Made by a program: the position numbers and the translations under genes. A stretch of 64,000 nt of DNA from an uncultured Lachnospiraceae bacterium (GTDB lineage Bacteria > Bacillota > Clostridia > Lachnospirales > Lachnospiraceae). The notes under the pieces are model-generated. The model saw only the letters and a list, made by a program, of their open reading frames with translations. It was not told where the DNA came from and made no database searches. Location of the stretch: the NCBI GenBank assembly GCA_900317555.1, contig ONHF01000013.1, forward strand, positions 1 to 64,000, given 5' to 3'. Each line of letters begins with the position of its first letter. Positions within the stretch are counted from its first letter, which is position 1. This document shows positions 25,720 through 35,228 of the stretch, piece after piece.

Positions 25720-27813
25720 ATGAAAGTTTACACAACTGACAAAATCAGAAACGTCGTAATCCTCGGACACGGCAGCGCAGGCAAGACAACTCTGACAGAG
25801 TCTATGGCTTATCTGGGCGGTCTGACTTCGAGAATGGGGAGAGTCGAAGACGGAACTACAATCAGTGACTTCACAAAGGAAGAGCAGAAGAGAGAGATTT
25901 CGATCAGAACTTCTCTGATTCCGGTTGAATGGAATGATTACAAGATCAATATTCTGGACACACCCGGTTATTTTGATTTCATAGGCGAAGTGGAAGAGGC
26001 ATTGAGTGTTGCCGACGGGGCCATCATCGTCGTTTCCGGAAAATCCGGTATAGAGGCAGGTACGGAGAAAGCCTGGGAACTGTGCGAGAAGTATCATCTT
26101 CCGAGAATGTTTTTTGTAACAGATATGGATATTGACAGTGTTTCCTACCGTCAGACGATTGAAGATCTGACCGCTGTCTATGGCAAGAAAATCGCGCCGT
26201 TCAACATGCCGGTCCGCGAAGGCGGAAAGCTTACGGGATATGTCAACGTCATTCAGAAGAAAGCGTTCCATTATGAGAACAAGGAAGCGCTTGCCTGCGA
26301 TGTCCCGGATTACGCGCGGGAATACATGGATCAGTATAATGACACACTGATGGAAGCGGTCGCTGAAACCTCCGAGGAGTTCATGGACCGGTATTTCAGC
26401 GGTGATACTTTCTCGGAAGCCGAAATCCGTACAGCGGTCCGTCTTTCCATTCAGGATGGCACAATTGTTCCTGTTGAAATGGGGTCCGGTCTTCTTGGTC
26501 TTGGCGTTTACACTCTGCTCGACGATATCATCAAGTACATGCCGTCTGCGGAGAGCCGCAAGGTCAGCGGTATCAACATCAAGACAAACGAAATCTTCGA
26601 GGCGAATTTCGATGTTCTGAAGCCTAAAACCGCATTTGTATTCAAGACAATCGTAGATCCGTTCATCGGCCGCTACAGCCTGATTAAGGTACGCTCCGGC
26701 GTTTTAAAGACTGATGATCTTCTTTATGACAGCCGGACAGATACGGAACTGCGCTGCGGCAAGCTTTATATTCTGCAGGGCAACAAGTCTTCGGAGATTC
26801 CGGAGCTGCATGCGGGAGATCTCGGTGCTCTGGCGAAGCTCGGCGATGTCGCAACCGGCGATACGCTGTCTACAAAGGCAACGCCGGTTATGTACCCGAA
26901 GATGGATCTTTCCGTCCCGTATACGTATCTGCGTTACCGTGCCGTCAACAAGGGAGATATCGACAAGATCGCGCAGGCAATGGCGAAGATTGCGGCAGAA
27001 GATCCCACTTTCCGCTCGGTCAACGACTCCGCGAACGGCCAGTCTCTGATTTACGGCATGGGAGATCTCCATCTGCAGATCATTCAGTCGATGCTCAAGA
27101 ACGAATACAATGTCGCAGTCGAGGTTGAAAAGCCCAAGGTCGCGTTCCGCGAGACGATCAAGAAGACATCGGATGTCGAATACAAATACAAGAAGCAGAC
27201 CGGCGGACACGGACAGTACGGTCATGTCAAGATCCGGTTCAGCCCGTCCGGCGATCATACAAAACCGTATGAATTCGAGGAAGAGGTTGTCGGTGGCGCG
27301 ATCCCGAAGAACTATTTCCCTGCAGTCGAAAAAGGTATCGCGGAGTCCGTACAGAGAGGACCGCTTGCCGCGTATCCGGTTGTCGGTGTGAAGGCAGTTC
27401 TGTACGACGGCTCGTATCATCCGGTTGATTCTTCGGAGATGGCCTTCAAGACGGCCGCCAAGCAGGCATTCAAGAACGGCTTTATGGAGGCAGGGCCTGT
27501 TTTGCTCGAGCCCATCGTTTCCCTGAAGGTCATTGTTCCGGATACCTATACCGGCGATGTTATGGGCGATCTGAACAAACGCCGCGGCAGAGTTCTCGGC
27601 ATGAATCCGGACGGAGGTGGCAAGCAGATCATTGAAGCCGAAGTTCCGCAGATGGAGCTTTTTGATTACTGCACATCGCTTCGTTCGATGACCGGCGGCC
27701 GTGGAGAATACAGCTATGAATTTGCCCGCTACGAGCAGGCTCCTTCCGATGTCCAGAGCAGGGAAGTTGCCGCGAGAGCGGAGAAGGCAGCCGAAGGATT
27801 CGCGGAAAGTTAA
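25720..27813 (+). CDS. Elongation factor G-like translational GTPase (paralogue)
   Basis: A 697-residue five-domain EF-G relative. G1 is GHGSAGKTT (residues 16-24), G3 is DTPGYFDF (about 80), and domain IV includes QTGGHGQYGHVKI and the domain V region RGRVLGMNP. G4, normally NKMD in EF-G, reads TDMD (about 134-137). The first two residues needed for guanine contact are therefore changed, while the last Asp is kept. It stands alone and not with rpsL, rpsG and tuf, so it is probably the second EF-G type found in many Clostridia and not the main translocase. TTGGAGG precedes ATG 25720; the earlier ATG 25660 is in the leader. Confidence 0.88.
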   Translation: MKVYTTDKIRNVVILGHGSAGKTTLTESMAYLGGLTSRMGRVEDGTTISDFTKEEQKREISIRTSLIPVEWNDYKINILDTPGYFDFIGEVEEALSVADGAIIVVSGKSGIEAGTEKAWELCEKYHLPRMFFVTDMDIDSVSYRQTIEDLTAVYGKKIAPFNMPVREGGKLTGYVNVIQKKAFHYENKEALACDVPDYAREYMDQYNDTLMEAVAETSEEFMDRYFSGDTFSEAEIRTAVRLSIQDGTIVPVEMGSGLLGLGVYTLLDDIIKYMPSAESRKVSGINIKTNEIFEANFDVLKPKTAFVFKTIVDPFIGRYSLIKVRSGVLKTDDLLYDSRTDTELRCGKLYILQGNKSSEIPELHAGDLGALAKLGDVATGDTLSTKATPVMYPKMDLSVPYTYLRYRAVNKGDIDKIAQAMAKIAAEDPTFRSVNDSANGQSLIYGMGDLHLQIIQSMLKNEYNVAVEVEKPKVAFRETIKKTSDVEYKYKKQTGGHGQYGHVKIRFSPSGDHTKPYEFEEEVVGGAIPKNYFPAVEKGIAESVQRGPLAAYPVVGVKAVLYDGSYHPVDSSEMAFKTAAKQAFKNGFMEAGPVLLEPIVSLKVIVPDTYTGDVMGDLNKRRGRVLGMNPDGGGKQIIEAEVPQMELFDYCTSLRSMTGGRGEYSYEFARYEQAPSDVQSREVAARAEKAAEGFAES

Positions 27814-27846
27814 CTGCCGGAAATATAATTTCACAAATCATTGGGG

Positions 27847-27885
27847 GAAGATGCCGCCGCGCTTTACGCAGCGGCATCTTCTTTC
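27847..27885 (+). terminator. Rho-independent terminator after the EF-G-like gene
   Basis: GAAGATGCCGC (27847-27857) pairs with GCGGCATCTTC (27871-27881) and is followed by TTTC. An 11-bp stem with a 13-base loop. Confidence 0.85.
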
Positions 27886-27916
27886 GGCAGAGATTCCGGA
27901 TAAAGGAGCAGAAGTT

Positions 27917-28777
27917 ATGTCCCCGAAGTATACAAAAGAACTGAAAAGGCTGATTGTCGTCATTCTGGCAGCGCTATTGATGTCCGTGAACATCCGCACT
28001 TTTGTGCGGACCGGCGGTCTGTACCCGGGCGGTGCGACGGGACTTACGATTCTGATCCAGAGAGTTGTCGAGCTTTATCTGCATGTCGAGCTTCCGTATA
28101 CACTGATCAATATTCTGACCAACGCAGTTCCCGTTTATATCGGATTCCGTTTCATCGGCAGAAAATTCACTTTGTACTCTCTGCTCATGATTCTTTTAAA
28201 CGGCTTTTTCGTCGATCTGCTGCCGGCGTATGCCCTCACTTACGACACACTGCTGATCAGTATCTTCGGCGGCATCATCAACGGTATCGCGATCAGTATG
28301 TGCCTTTCGGTAGATGCCACCAGCGGCGGCACGGATTTTATCGCAATCTACCTTTCCCAGAAAAAGGGTATGGATTCGTTCAATATCATTCTGGGCGTCA
28401 ATGTTGTAATTCTGGCTGCGGCCGGACTGATTTTCGGCTGGGATAAAGCGCTGTACTCGATCGTTTTCCAGTATGTTTCTACGCAGACATTGCATTTTCT
28501 GTACCGCAATTATCAGCAGCAGACCCTGTTCATCATTACCGAAAAGCCGGACGAAGTGTGCCGCGCCATGTATGATGTCTGCCACCATGGCGCTACGATT
28601 CTGGACGCGAAAGGCTCTTACAGGCATACATCCAGAGAACTGGTCTATTCGGTCGTCGCCGGCACCGATGAAAAGAAGGCCATTCAGGCGATTCGCAGTG
28701 TTGATCCGGACGCTTTCATCAATTCCATAAAAACCAGCGAACTTCGGGGAAATTTCTATATGCAGCCGAAAGACTGA
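27917..28777 (+). CDS. YitT-family membrane protein
   Basis: A 286-residue protein with five or six membrane helices in the first 190 residues (LIVVILAALLMSVNI, LLMILLNGFFVDLLP, LISIFGGIINGIAISM, IILGVNVVILAAAGLIF). The family sequence TGGLYPGGATGLTIL and SVDATSGGTDFIA are present. The C-terminal part (TLFIITEKPDEVCRAM ... HGATILDAKGSY) is the DUF2179 domain. YitT proteins are of unknown transport function. AAAGGAG precedes ATG 27917. An upstream in-frame start is overlapped by the previous gene and terminator and is rejected. Confidence 0.88.
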   Translation: MSPKYTKELKRLIVVILAALLMSVNIRTFVRTGGLYPGGATGLTILIQRVVELYLHVELPYTLINILTNAVPVYIGFRFIGRKFTLYSLLMILLNGFFVDLLPAYALTYDTLLISIFGGIINGIAISMCLSVDATSGGTDFIAIYLSQKKGMDSFNIILGVNVVILAAAGLIFGWDKALYSIVFQYVSTQTLHFLYRNYQQQTLFIITEKPDEVCRAMYDVCHHGATILDAKGSYRHTSRELVYSVVAGTDEKKAIQAIRSVDPDAFINSIKTSELRGNFYMQPKD

Positions 28778-28818
28778 GATCTGCTGCCGCCTTCCTGTCC
28801 CTGTTTGCTGATCTTTGA

Positions 28819-28847
28819 TTGACTTTGATGTACTATGTGTATACAAT
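28819..28847 (+). promoter_or_regulatory. Promoter with GntR-like operator for the citrate synthase operon
   Basis: TTGACT (28819-28824) and TACAAT (28842-28847) are spaced by 17 bases. The palindrome TGTATACA (28838-28845) overlaps the -10. A GTATAC core is common in operators of FadR-type GntR regulators, and such a regulator is encoded downstream in the same operon. Autoregulation is inferred. Confidence 0.55.
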
Positions 28848-28903
28848 AATACATACATTTACGAAAAGCCCGTCGAAAGATTCGCGGTAGAAAGAGGACA
28901 GCA

Positions 28904-30325
28904 ATGGTTACCGAGACGTTTGAAAACCGGCCGGTTTCGATGAACGGCCATAACAATCTGCTCCAGATCGAAGAGCACATGTACATTCTGGACGATGTGA
29001 AGAAGCCGAATGTCTTCCGTCAGATGTTTCCTTATTCGGAGGTTCCAAAGATTCCGTTTAATGACAGAACCGTACCCAAATGCATGCCGAAGAATATCTG
29101 GATTACAGACACTACGTTTCGTGACGGACAGCAGTCACGCGCTCCTTACACTACGAATCAGATCGTTCACATCTTTGATGAATTTCATAAGCTCGGCGGC
29201 CCGAACGGACTGATCCGGGCATGCGAGTTTTTCCTGTACAGCAAGCAGGATAGAGACGCCGTATATAAATGCATGGAGCGGGGATATGCATTCCCGCAGG
29301 TTACCAGCTGGATCAGGGCCAGTCATGAAGATTTCAAGCTGGTGAAGGAAATGGGCATGAAAGAGACCGGCATCCTGGTATCCTGTTCCGATTACCATAT
29401 CTTTTTAAAACTCCGGATGACCAGAAGAGAAGCCATGGAGCATTATCTCTCGGTTGTCAGGGACTGCCTCGAACAGGGGATCAGCCCGCGGTGTCATCTT
29501 GAGGACATCACAAGAGCCGATATCTACGGATATGTCGTTCCTTTCTGCCTTGAGCTGATGAAGTTGCAGAAGCAGTACGGAATTCCTATCAAAATCCGCT
29601 GCTGCGACACCATGGGCTATGGCGTCAATTACAGCGGCGCGGTTATTCCCCGCTCGGTTCCCGGCATTATATACGCGATTCACACGCACGCCGGCGTTCC
29701 CTGCGAGCAGCTCGAGTGGCACGGACACAATGATTTTTACAAAGCCGTCGTCAACGCGAGCACTGCATGGCTTTACGGCTGCAGCGGCGTAAACTGCTCC
29801 TTATTCGGTATCGGAGAGCGGACCGGCAATACGCCGACAGAGGCAATGGTTTTCGAGTATGCGCAGCTGCGGGGTACGCTGGATGGTATGGATACAACGG
29901 TCATCACAGAACTCGCCGATTATTACGAAAAGGAAATCGGTTATCAGATCCCGCCGCGGACACCGTTCGTCGGACGCAACTTTAACGTAACGCGGGCAGG
30001 CATCCACGCGGACGGCCTTTTAAAGAACGAGGAAATCTACAATATCTTCGATACCGGAAAATTTCTCGGAAGGCCGCCGGTCGCTGCAATCTCCAATACC
30101 TCGGGTCTGGCCGGCATCGCTTTATGGATCAACCATTATTTCCGCCTGCCGAAGGACAGACAGGTGGACAAGAAGAGTCCTCTGGTCGAAGCCGTCAAAA
30201 CATGGGTCGATGAACAATACGCAGGCGGTCGTGTTACTGTTATGACCGACGAAGAGCTTCTTGCCGAAATTGACAAAGTGGCCACGGAGCTCGGACTGGA
30301 TCCCGCACACGGAAGACTTTTATGA
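28904..30325 (+). CDS. (Re)-citrate synthase, HMGL-like/LeuA family
   Basis: A 473-residue TIM-barrel enzyme of the isopropylmalate/homocitrate synthase family. The catalytic and metal-binding segment DTTFRDGQQSRAP (about 68-80) and the second metal motif WHGHNDFYK (about 272) are clear. Its length, the N-terminal extension and its partner icd in the same operon fit the (Re)-citrate synthase of Clostridium kluyveri and relatives. That enzyme makes citrate from oxaloacetate and acetyl-CoA with Re-face stereochemistry for glutamate synthesis. Homocitrate or isopropylmalate synthase is the alternative. AGAGGA precedes ATG 28904. Confidence 0.75.
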   Translation: MVTETFENRPVSMNGHNNLLQIEEHMYILDDVKKPNVFRQMFPYSEVPKIPFNDRTVPKCMPKNIWITDTTFRDGQQSRAPYTTNQIVHIFDEFHKLGGPNGLIRACEFFLYSKQDRDAVYKCMERGYAFPQVTSWIRASHEDFKLVKEMGMKETGILVSCSDYHIFLKLRMTRREAMEHYLSVVRDCLEQGISPRCHLEDITRADIYGYVVPFCLELMKLQKQYGIPIKIRCCDTMGYGVNYSGAVIPRSVPGIIYAIHTHAGVPCEQLEWHGHNDFYKAVVNASTAWLYGCSGVNCSLFGIGERTGNTPTEAMVFEYAQLRGTLDGMDTTVITELADYYEKEIGYQIPPRTPFVGRNFNVTRAGIHADGLLKNEEIYNIFDTGKFLGRPPVAAISNTSGLAGIALWINHYFRLPKDRQVDKKSPLVEAVKTWVDEQYAGGRVTVMTDEELLAEIDKVATELGLDPAHGRLL

Positions 30326-30363
30326 GAAAGAGCGGCACAAAGAAAAACGGGAGGCGGAACGGA

Positions 30364-31050
30364 ATGAATGACTACGATGTCCGGCATGATGTGAGCGACA
30401 AGTATTCACTGCGCGGGCGTGTTTTTCATAAGATCAGGGAAGACATTCTCAACGGCAACTATAAAGAGAACGAAGAGCTCAAGGAGGTAACGATCGGGCA
30501 GGAGCTCGGGGTATCGAGAACTCCCGTCAGAGAAGCTCTGCGGCAGCTGGAGCTGGAAGGCCTTGTGGAAATCATTCCAAACCGGGGCGCGTTTGTCACC
30601 GGAATTCAGGCGAAGGATGTGCATGACATTTATATGATCCGCTCCAGACTGGAGGGACTGTGCGCGCGCTGGGCCTGTGATTACATCACCAAAGAGCAGA
30701 TGGACGATATGGAAGAAAACCTTTATCTGGCGGACTTCCACGCAAAAAAGGGCAATATGGAGCAGATGGCTCAGCTCGACAATAATTTCCATATGATCCT
30801 GTACGCGGCAGGAAACTCCAAAATGCTCGAGCATCTTCTGATCGATTATCACCAGTATGTTCTGCGGATCCGCAGAAAGACGCTCTCAACGCTCGACAGA
30901 GCGCTTGCTTCAAACGCGGAGCACCGCGCGATTATGGAAGCCATCAAGGCAAAAGATCCGGAGAAGGCCGAAGCTCTTGCCGCAGAGCACATGCGCAATG
31001 CTTATGATAATATGGTCAGGAACGGCCTTTATGATCTTTACAAAAACTAG
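30364..31050 (+). CDS. GntR-family (FCD/FadR type) transcriptional regulator
   Basis: A 228-residue regulator. The winged helix lies at about residues 15-75 (GQELGVSRTPVREALRQLEL) and the all-helical FCD ligand domain follows, with typical His and Asp ligands in LDNNFHMILYAAGNS and EHRAIMEAI. FCD domains usually bind carboxylates, often with a metal. It lies between Re-citrate synthase and icd, so citrate or a related acid is a reasonable ligand. ATG 30364 follows GGGAGG; an upstream ATG 30322 overlapping the previous stop is also possible and adds 14 residues. Confidence 0.88.
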   Translation: MNDYDVRHDVSDKYSLRGRVFHKIREDILNGNYKENEELKEVTIGQELGVSRTPVREALRQLELEGLVEIIPNRGAFVTGIQAKDVHDIYMIRSRLEGLCARWACDYITKEQMDDMEENLYLADFHAKKGNMEQMAQLDNNFHMILYAAGNSKMLEHLLIDYHQYVLRIRRKTLSTLDRALASNAEHRAIMEAIKAKDPEKAEALAAEHMRNAYDNMVRNGLYDLYKN

Positions 31051-31062
31051 GGGGATAACACC

Positions 31063-32277
31063 ATGGAAAAGATCCGAATGACAACGCCGCTTATCGAGAT
31101 GGACGGCGATGAAATGACCAGAATCATCTGGAAAATGATTAAAGATGATCTGCTGCTTCCGTTTATCGACCTGAAGACAATTTATTATGACCTGGGACTG
31201 AAAAACCGTGACGCTACCGGTGATCAGGTAACGCTCGAGGCTGCGAAGGCGACAGAGCAGTACGGCGTTGCCGTCAAGTGCGCAACTATCACACCGAACC
31301 GCGCGAGGATGGAAGAGTATCATCTGAAGGCGCTCTACAAGAGCCCGAACGCAACGCTGCGATCAGCTTTGGACGGTACCGTTTTCCGCGGACCTATCAT
31401 TGTCCGCGGAATTGACCCGTATGTACGCACATGGAAAAAACCGATTATGCTTGCAAGACACGCTTACGGTGATGTCTATAAGAACTCGGAAATCAAGATC
31501 GGCGGGGCCGGGAAAGCGGAGCTGGTCTACACAGAGAAAGATACCGGCATCGAGCACAGACAGCTGATTCATGACTTTGCGGGACCGGGTATTGTGCAGG
31601 GCATTCACAACACAGAACGCTCGATCAGAAGCTTTGCCAGGACCTGTTTTCAGTATGCGCTCGATCAGAAGATGGATCTGTGGTTTTCCACAAAAGACAC
31701 GATTTCCAAAACCTATGACGGGACCTTCAAGGAGATTTTCGAAGAGGTCTACAGAAAGGAATATAAAGACAAGTACGAAGCGGCCGGTATCACCTACTTC
31801 TATACGCTGATTGACGACGCGGTCGCCCGGGTCATCCGTTCGAAGGGCGGTTTTGTCTGGGCTCTCAAGAATTATGACGGTGATGTCATGAGTGATATGC
31901 TCGCAACCGCTTTCGGATCGCTTGCGATGATGACGTCCACGCTGGTTTCTCCGCACGGCGCCTATGAATATGAAGCCGCGCACGGAACCGTGCAGCGCCA
32001 TTACTACAAATATCTCAAGGGCGAAAAGGAATCCACAAACTCCGTCGCAACGATATTCGCGTGGACCGGCGCACTGAAAAAAAGAGGCGAACTGGACGAA
32101 AACGAGGCGCTTGTTCATTTCGCAAAGTCTCTGGAAGAAGCTACAATAGAGACGATCGAAAGCGGAAAAATGACCGGTGACCTCGCTGCGATTACAACAC
32201 TTCCGAATGTGACTACGCTGAACACCGAAGAGTTTATACTCGCGATCCGCGATACATTGACTGCAAAACTTGCCTGA
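31063..32277 (+). CDS. icd: NADP-dependent isocitrate dehydrogenase (type II)
   Basis: A 404-residue enzyme of the eukaryote-like homodimeric class. [11 protein letters not shown] at the N terminus, [32 protein letters not shown] and the NADP-binding segment [13 protein letters not shown] are visible. It converts isocitrate to 2-oxoglutarate with NADPH formation. It follows the GntR gene by 12 bases and completes an oxidative branch to glutamate; aconitase is not in the window. A strong terminator follows. Confidence 0.93.
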   Translation: MEKIRMTTPLIEMDGDEMTRIIWKMIKDDLLLPFIDLKTIYYDLGLKNRDATGDQVTLEAAKATEQYGVAVKCATITPNRARMEEYHLKALYKSPNATLRSALDGTVFRGPIIVRGIDPYVRTWKKPIMLARHAYGDVYKNSEIKIGGAGKAELVYTEKDTGIEHRQLIHDFAGPGIVQGIHNTERSIRSFARTCFQYALDQKMDLWFSTKDTISKTYDGTFKEIFEEVYRKEYKDKYEAAGITYFYTLIDDAVARVIRSKGGFVWALKNYDGDVMSDMLATAFGSLAMMTSTLVSPHGAYEYEAAHGTVQRHYYKYLKGEKESTNSVATIFAWTGALKKRGELDENEALVHFAKSLEEATIETIESGKMTGDLAAITTLPNVTTLNTEEFILAIRDTLTAKLA

Positions 32278-32280
32278 TAC

Positions 32281-32335
32281 AAAGGGGATTCTGTATTAGC
32301 GTTATTTTCAGCTGATACAGCATCCCCTTTATTAC
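32281..32335. terminator. Bidirectional terminator between icd and the ABC-F gene
   Basis: AAAGGGGATTCTGTAT pairs with ATACAGCATCCCCTTT with one mismatch around a 20-base loop. It separates convergent transcripts. Confidence 0.85.
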
Positions 32336-32354
32336 AAATTCCGCCGCGGCAGTG

Positions 32355-34358
32355 TCAATGCAGAGCCTCCCAGGTTTCATATAACTTTTCGAGCTTTGCC
32401 TCGTTTTCGGCTTGTTCCTTCTGCAGAAGATTCAGCTTCGCGATGTCACAGCAGTTCTCGGGAAGTGCCATTTCCTCCATAATGCTGCTGTTTCTTTCTT
32501 CCAGAGAGGAAATGGCGGCTTCACATTTTGCAATGTCATTCTGTTTTTTCCGCAGCCGCGCCTGTTCTTCTTTCTGCCGTTTGTAATCATCTGCGCCGGC
32601 GCTTCGTCCGTTCTCCTCCTGCTCCACCGAAGAATCCGGGGCAGATGGCTGCGGCAGGCCCTGACAGCCGTCGTTTTGCATTGCGCGCAGCTCGTCCCGG
32701 ATCAGTTTTTCCTCGAGCTCCGGCTGCTTCTGCAGGAAACGGTCATAATTGCCGGTGTATTTATCCGGCACTGTCTGCTCGCCGCTGCCTTTATAATCCA
32801 GCAGAAGGTTCTGCGTCAGATGCATTATTCTGCTCGCGGTGTGGTTGATGAAATACCGGTCATGAGAGACATAGAAGACGGTGCCTTCATAATTGTTGAG
32901 CGCGTTCTCGAGTATTTCCTTCGATACCATATCCAGGTGGTTTGTCGGCTCGTCCAGAAGCAGAAAATTCGCTTCCGAAAGCATGAGCTTGGCGAGTGAC
33001 ACACGGCCCTTCTCGCCGCCGGACAGATCGCCGATTCTCTTGAAAACATCATCGCCCGTAAACAGAAACGACGCGAGAAGGTTCCGGATCTCGGTGTTTG
33101 TCATATCCGGATGAGCTTCGGCAATCTCGTCAAACACCGTGTTCGTGTCTGTCAGTACATGATGCTCCTGATCGTAATAACCGATATGCACGTTGGTGCC
33201 GAAACGTACCGTCCCATCATCCGGTGAAAGCTGTCCGATGATGATCTTGAGGAGCGTTGATTTGCCGGTTCCGTTATCACCCAGAAGAGCAACATGCTCA
33301 CCCCGGCGGACATCGAAGGTTACATCCGTAAAAAGAAGTTTGGATGCAAACTTCTTCGTCAGATGACGTACGGCCATGACATCATTTCCGGAGCGGATAC
33401 AGGGGCGCAGAACGAGGCGCATATCGTCGCGCAGCTCCACAGGCTTTTCAATGACTTCCTTTTTATCGAGAAGCTTCTGTCTGCTCTCCGCGCGTTTGAT
33501 GGATTTCTCGCGGTTGAACTGCCGGAGCTTTGCAATGACTTCCTCCTGATGACGGATCTCCGCCTGATTGTTCAGATACTGATGCCAGGCTTCCTTCCGC
33601 ATAGCTTCTTTGCGCGCCGCGTACCAGGAGTAATTTCCGGGAAAAACAATAGCTTTCGTATTCTCGATTTCAATGATTTTGGTGACTGTTTTATCCAGAA
33701 AATACCGGTCATGGGATACGATCAGAACCGTTCCCTTATAATTGGACAGATACGTTTCCAGCCAGCGGATAGAGCGTATGTCCAGATGGTTCGTCGGTTC
33801 GTCAAGCAGCATAAGATCCGGTTTCTCCAGAAGGAGCTTTGCGAGCGCCGCTCGTGTTTTCTGACCGCCCGAGAGCGTTTGGATGCTCTGGCCGAATTCG
33901 CTTTCCGTAAAGCCGAGGCCGCGCAGAATGCCGGTGATTTCCCCTTTGTAGGCGTAACCGTCAAGATCTCTGAATCTCGTTACTAGCTGATTGTATTCAT
34001 CCAGAAGCTCTGACAGCTCGTTGCCCTGCAGCTGCGTCATCAAAACTTCGTCGCGGGCGATTTTGTCCTCCATCTCCACGATATCTCTGCGCACATCCAG
34101 CAGTTCTTCGTAGATTGTACGGCCGGAAGAAAGATTCTGATTCTGCGCAAGATATCCAAGTGCGGTGTCTTTTGAAACGGACACCGTGCCTTCGTCACTT
34201 TTCATTTCGCCGGTAATGATTTTCAACAGCGTTGATTTGCCGGCGCCGTTGATGCCGACAATCGCGGCCTTTTCTCCCTTCTCGAGGTGAAATGTGACAT
34301 CGGTCAGAACAGGAACTTCGAGAAAAGATTTTGATATATGATGACAAGAGAGAATCAT
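32355..34358 (-). CDS. ABC-F family ATPase
   Basis: A 667-residue protein with two ABC cassettes and no membrane segment. The first has GINGAGKST (35-43), signature LSGGQKTRAALAKLL and LLDEPTNHLD. The second has GDNGTGKST (about 352), LSGGEKGRVSLAKLM and another LLDEPTNHLD. The linker (YLNNQAEIRHQEEVIAKLR) is of the P-site tRNA interaction type, and the C-terminal 100 residues form a Gln/Glu-rich coiled coil. ABC-F proteins act on ribosomes in translation rescue, and some give antibiotic resistance. The length and coiled tail suggest the YdiF/Uup-like housekeeping branch. It is divergent from rex. Confidence 0.9.
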   Translation of the reverse strand: MILSCHHISKSFLEVPVLTDVTFHLEKGEKAAIVGINGAGKSTLLKIITGEMKSDEGTVSVSKDTALGYLAQNQNLSSGRTIYEELLDVRRDIVEMEDKIARDEVLMTQLQGNELSELLDEYNQLVTRFRDLDGYAYKGEITGILRGLGFTESEFGQSIQTLSGGQKTRAALAKLLLEKPDLMLLDEPTNHLDIRSIRWLETYLSNYKGTVLIVSHDRYFLDKTVTKIIEIENTKAIVFPGNYSWYAARKEAMRKEAWHQYLNNQAEIRHQEEVIAKLRQFNREKSIKRAESRQKLLDKKEVIEKPVELRDDMRLVLRPCIRSGNDVMAVRHLTKKFASKLLFTDVTFDVRRGEHVALLGDNGTGKSTLLKIIIGQLSPDDGTVRFGTNVHIGYYDQEHHVLTDTNTVFDEIAEAHPDMTNTEIRNLLASFLFTGDDVFKRIGDLSGGEKGRVSLAKLMLSEANFLLLDEPTNHLDMVSKEILENALNNYEGTVFYVSHDRYFINHTASRIMHLTQNLLLDYKGSGEQTVPDKYTGNYDRFLQKQPELEEKLIRDELRAMQNDGCQGLPQPSAPDSSVEQEENGRSAGADDYKRQKEEQARLRKKQNDIAKCEAAISSLEERNSSIMEEMALPENCCDIAKLNLLQKEQAENEAKLEKLYETWEALH

Positions 34359-34377
34359 CGGTGTACTCCTTATTACA

Positions 34378-34406
34378 TTGACACATTTTTAACACAAAAC
34401 TATAAT
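34378..34406 (+). promoter_or_regulatory. Consensus promoter of rex, possible Rex box
   Basis: TTGACA (34378-34383) and TATAAT (34401-34406) are spaced by exactly 17 bases. The stretch TTGACACATTTTTAACACAA loosely resembles the Rex operator consensus TTGTTAAnnnnTTAACAA, especially its right half, so autorepression is possible. Confidence 0.7.
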
Positions 34407-34467
34407 ATATATATTCAGCATTCTTAAATTAATACATTTTCAGCATAATAGCAAAGAAAGTTTAATA

Positions 34468-35145
34468 ATGACTAAGCAGAAAGAAATTTCATCGGCTGTA
34501 ATTGCGAGACTTCCCAGATATTACCGGTATCTCGGTGACCTGCGTGACAACGGAGTAGAGCGCATATCATCTCTGGAACTGAGCCGCATGATGAATGTGA
34601 CCGCCTCGCAGATCCGTCAGGATTTCAATCATTTCGGCGGCTTCGGCCAGCAGGGATATGGCTATAATACAGAGTATTTGTACGCGGAGATCGGAAAAAT
34701 TCTGGGTCTGGACCACAAGCATAACATGATTCTTGTGGGTGCCGGGAATCTCGGCTCCGCTCTGATCAAATATATGAATTTCAGAAACCGCGGATTTTAT
34801 TTCAAGGCGGCATTTGATATCAATGAGGCGCTGTACGACAGGCAGATCGCGGGTATTGATGTTTATCCGATGGAACGCATGGCTTCGTACATCCGGGATT
34901 ATTCGATTGATATCGCCGTTTTGACGATACCAAAGGCGCAGGCCGTCAAGGTAGCCGAGGTTCTATCCGGGTGTCCGATCAAAGCAATCTGGAATTTCGC
35001 GCACACGGACCTGAATCTGCCGGGCAGAATCAAAGTGGAGAACGTGCATCTGTCCGATTCTCTGATGCGGCTGTCCTACGAAATCCACCGCTATGAAGAA
35101 AGCGTATCGGAGCAGAACAGCGCGGCACAGGCAGAAGAAAACTGA
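34468..35145 (+). CDS. rex: Redox-sensing transcriptional repressor Rex
   Basis: A 225-residue regulator. The winged helix in the first 80 residues contains MMNVTASQIRQDFNHFGGFGQQGYGY, which is nearly invariant in Rex. A Rossmann domain with VGAGNLGSALI (about 90-100) binds NADH. Rex represses fermentation and NADH-oxidation genes and releases DNA when the NADH/NAD+ ratio rises. The start is ATG 34468; the ribosome site (AAAGAAAG) is weak. A strong promoter lies upstream. The C terminus has an acidic/Gln-rich tail. Confidence 0.95.
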   Translation: MTKQKEISSAVIARLPRYYRYLGDLRDNGVERISSLELSRMMNVTASQIRQDFNHFGGFGQQGYGYNTEYLYAEIGKILGLDHKHNMILVGAGNLGSALIKYMNFRNRGFYFKAAFDINEALYDRQIAGIDVYPMERMASYIRDYSIDIAVLTIPKAQAVKVAEVLSGCPIKAIWNFAHTDLNLPGRIKVENVHLSDSLMRLSYEIHRYEESVSEQNSAAQAEEN

Positions 35146-35173
35146 TTCCTATTAGGTTCCTCGGGGAACGATC

Positions 35174-35203
35174 ATTCAGCCGGGCCGGCAGGTCCGGCTG
35201 AAT
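35174..35203 (+). terminator. Hairpin after rex
   Basis: ATTCAGCCGG (35174-35183) pairs with CCGGCTGAAT (35194-35203), a perfect 10-bp stem. Only a weak T-rich run (TCACTTTC) follows, so termination may be partial, letting transcription continue into nnrE-nnrD. Confidence 0.5.
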
Positions 35204-35228
35204 TCACTTTCAGACAGGAGGAATGTAC

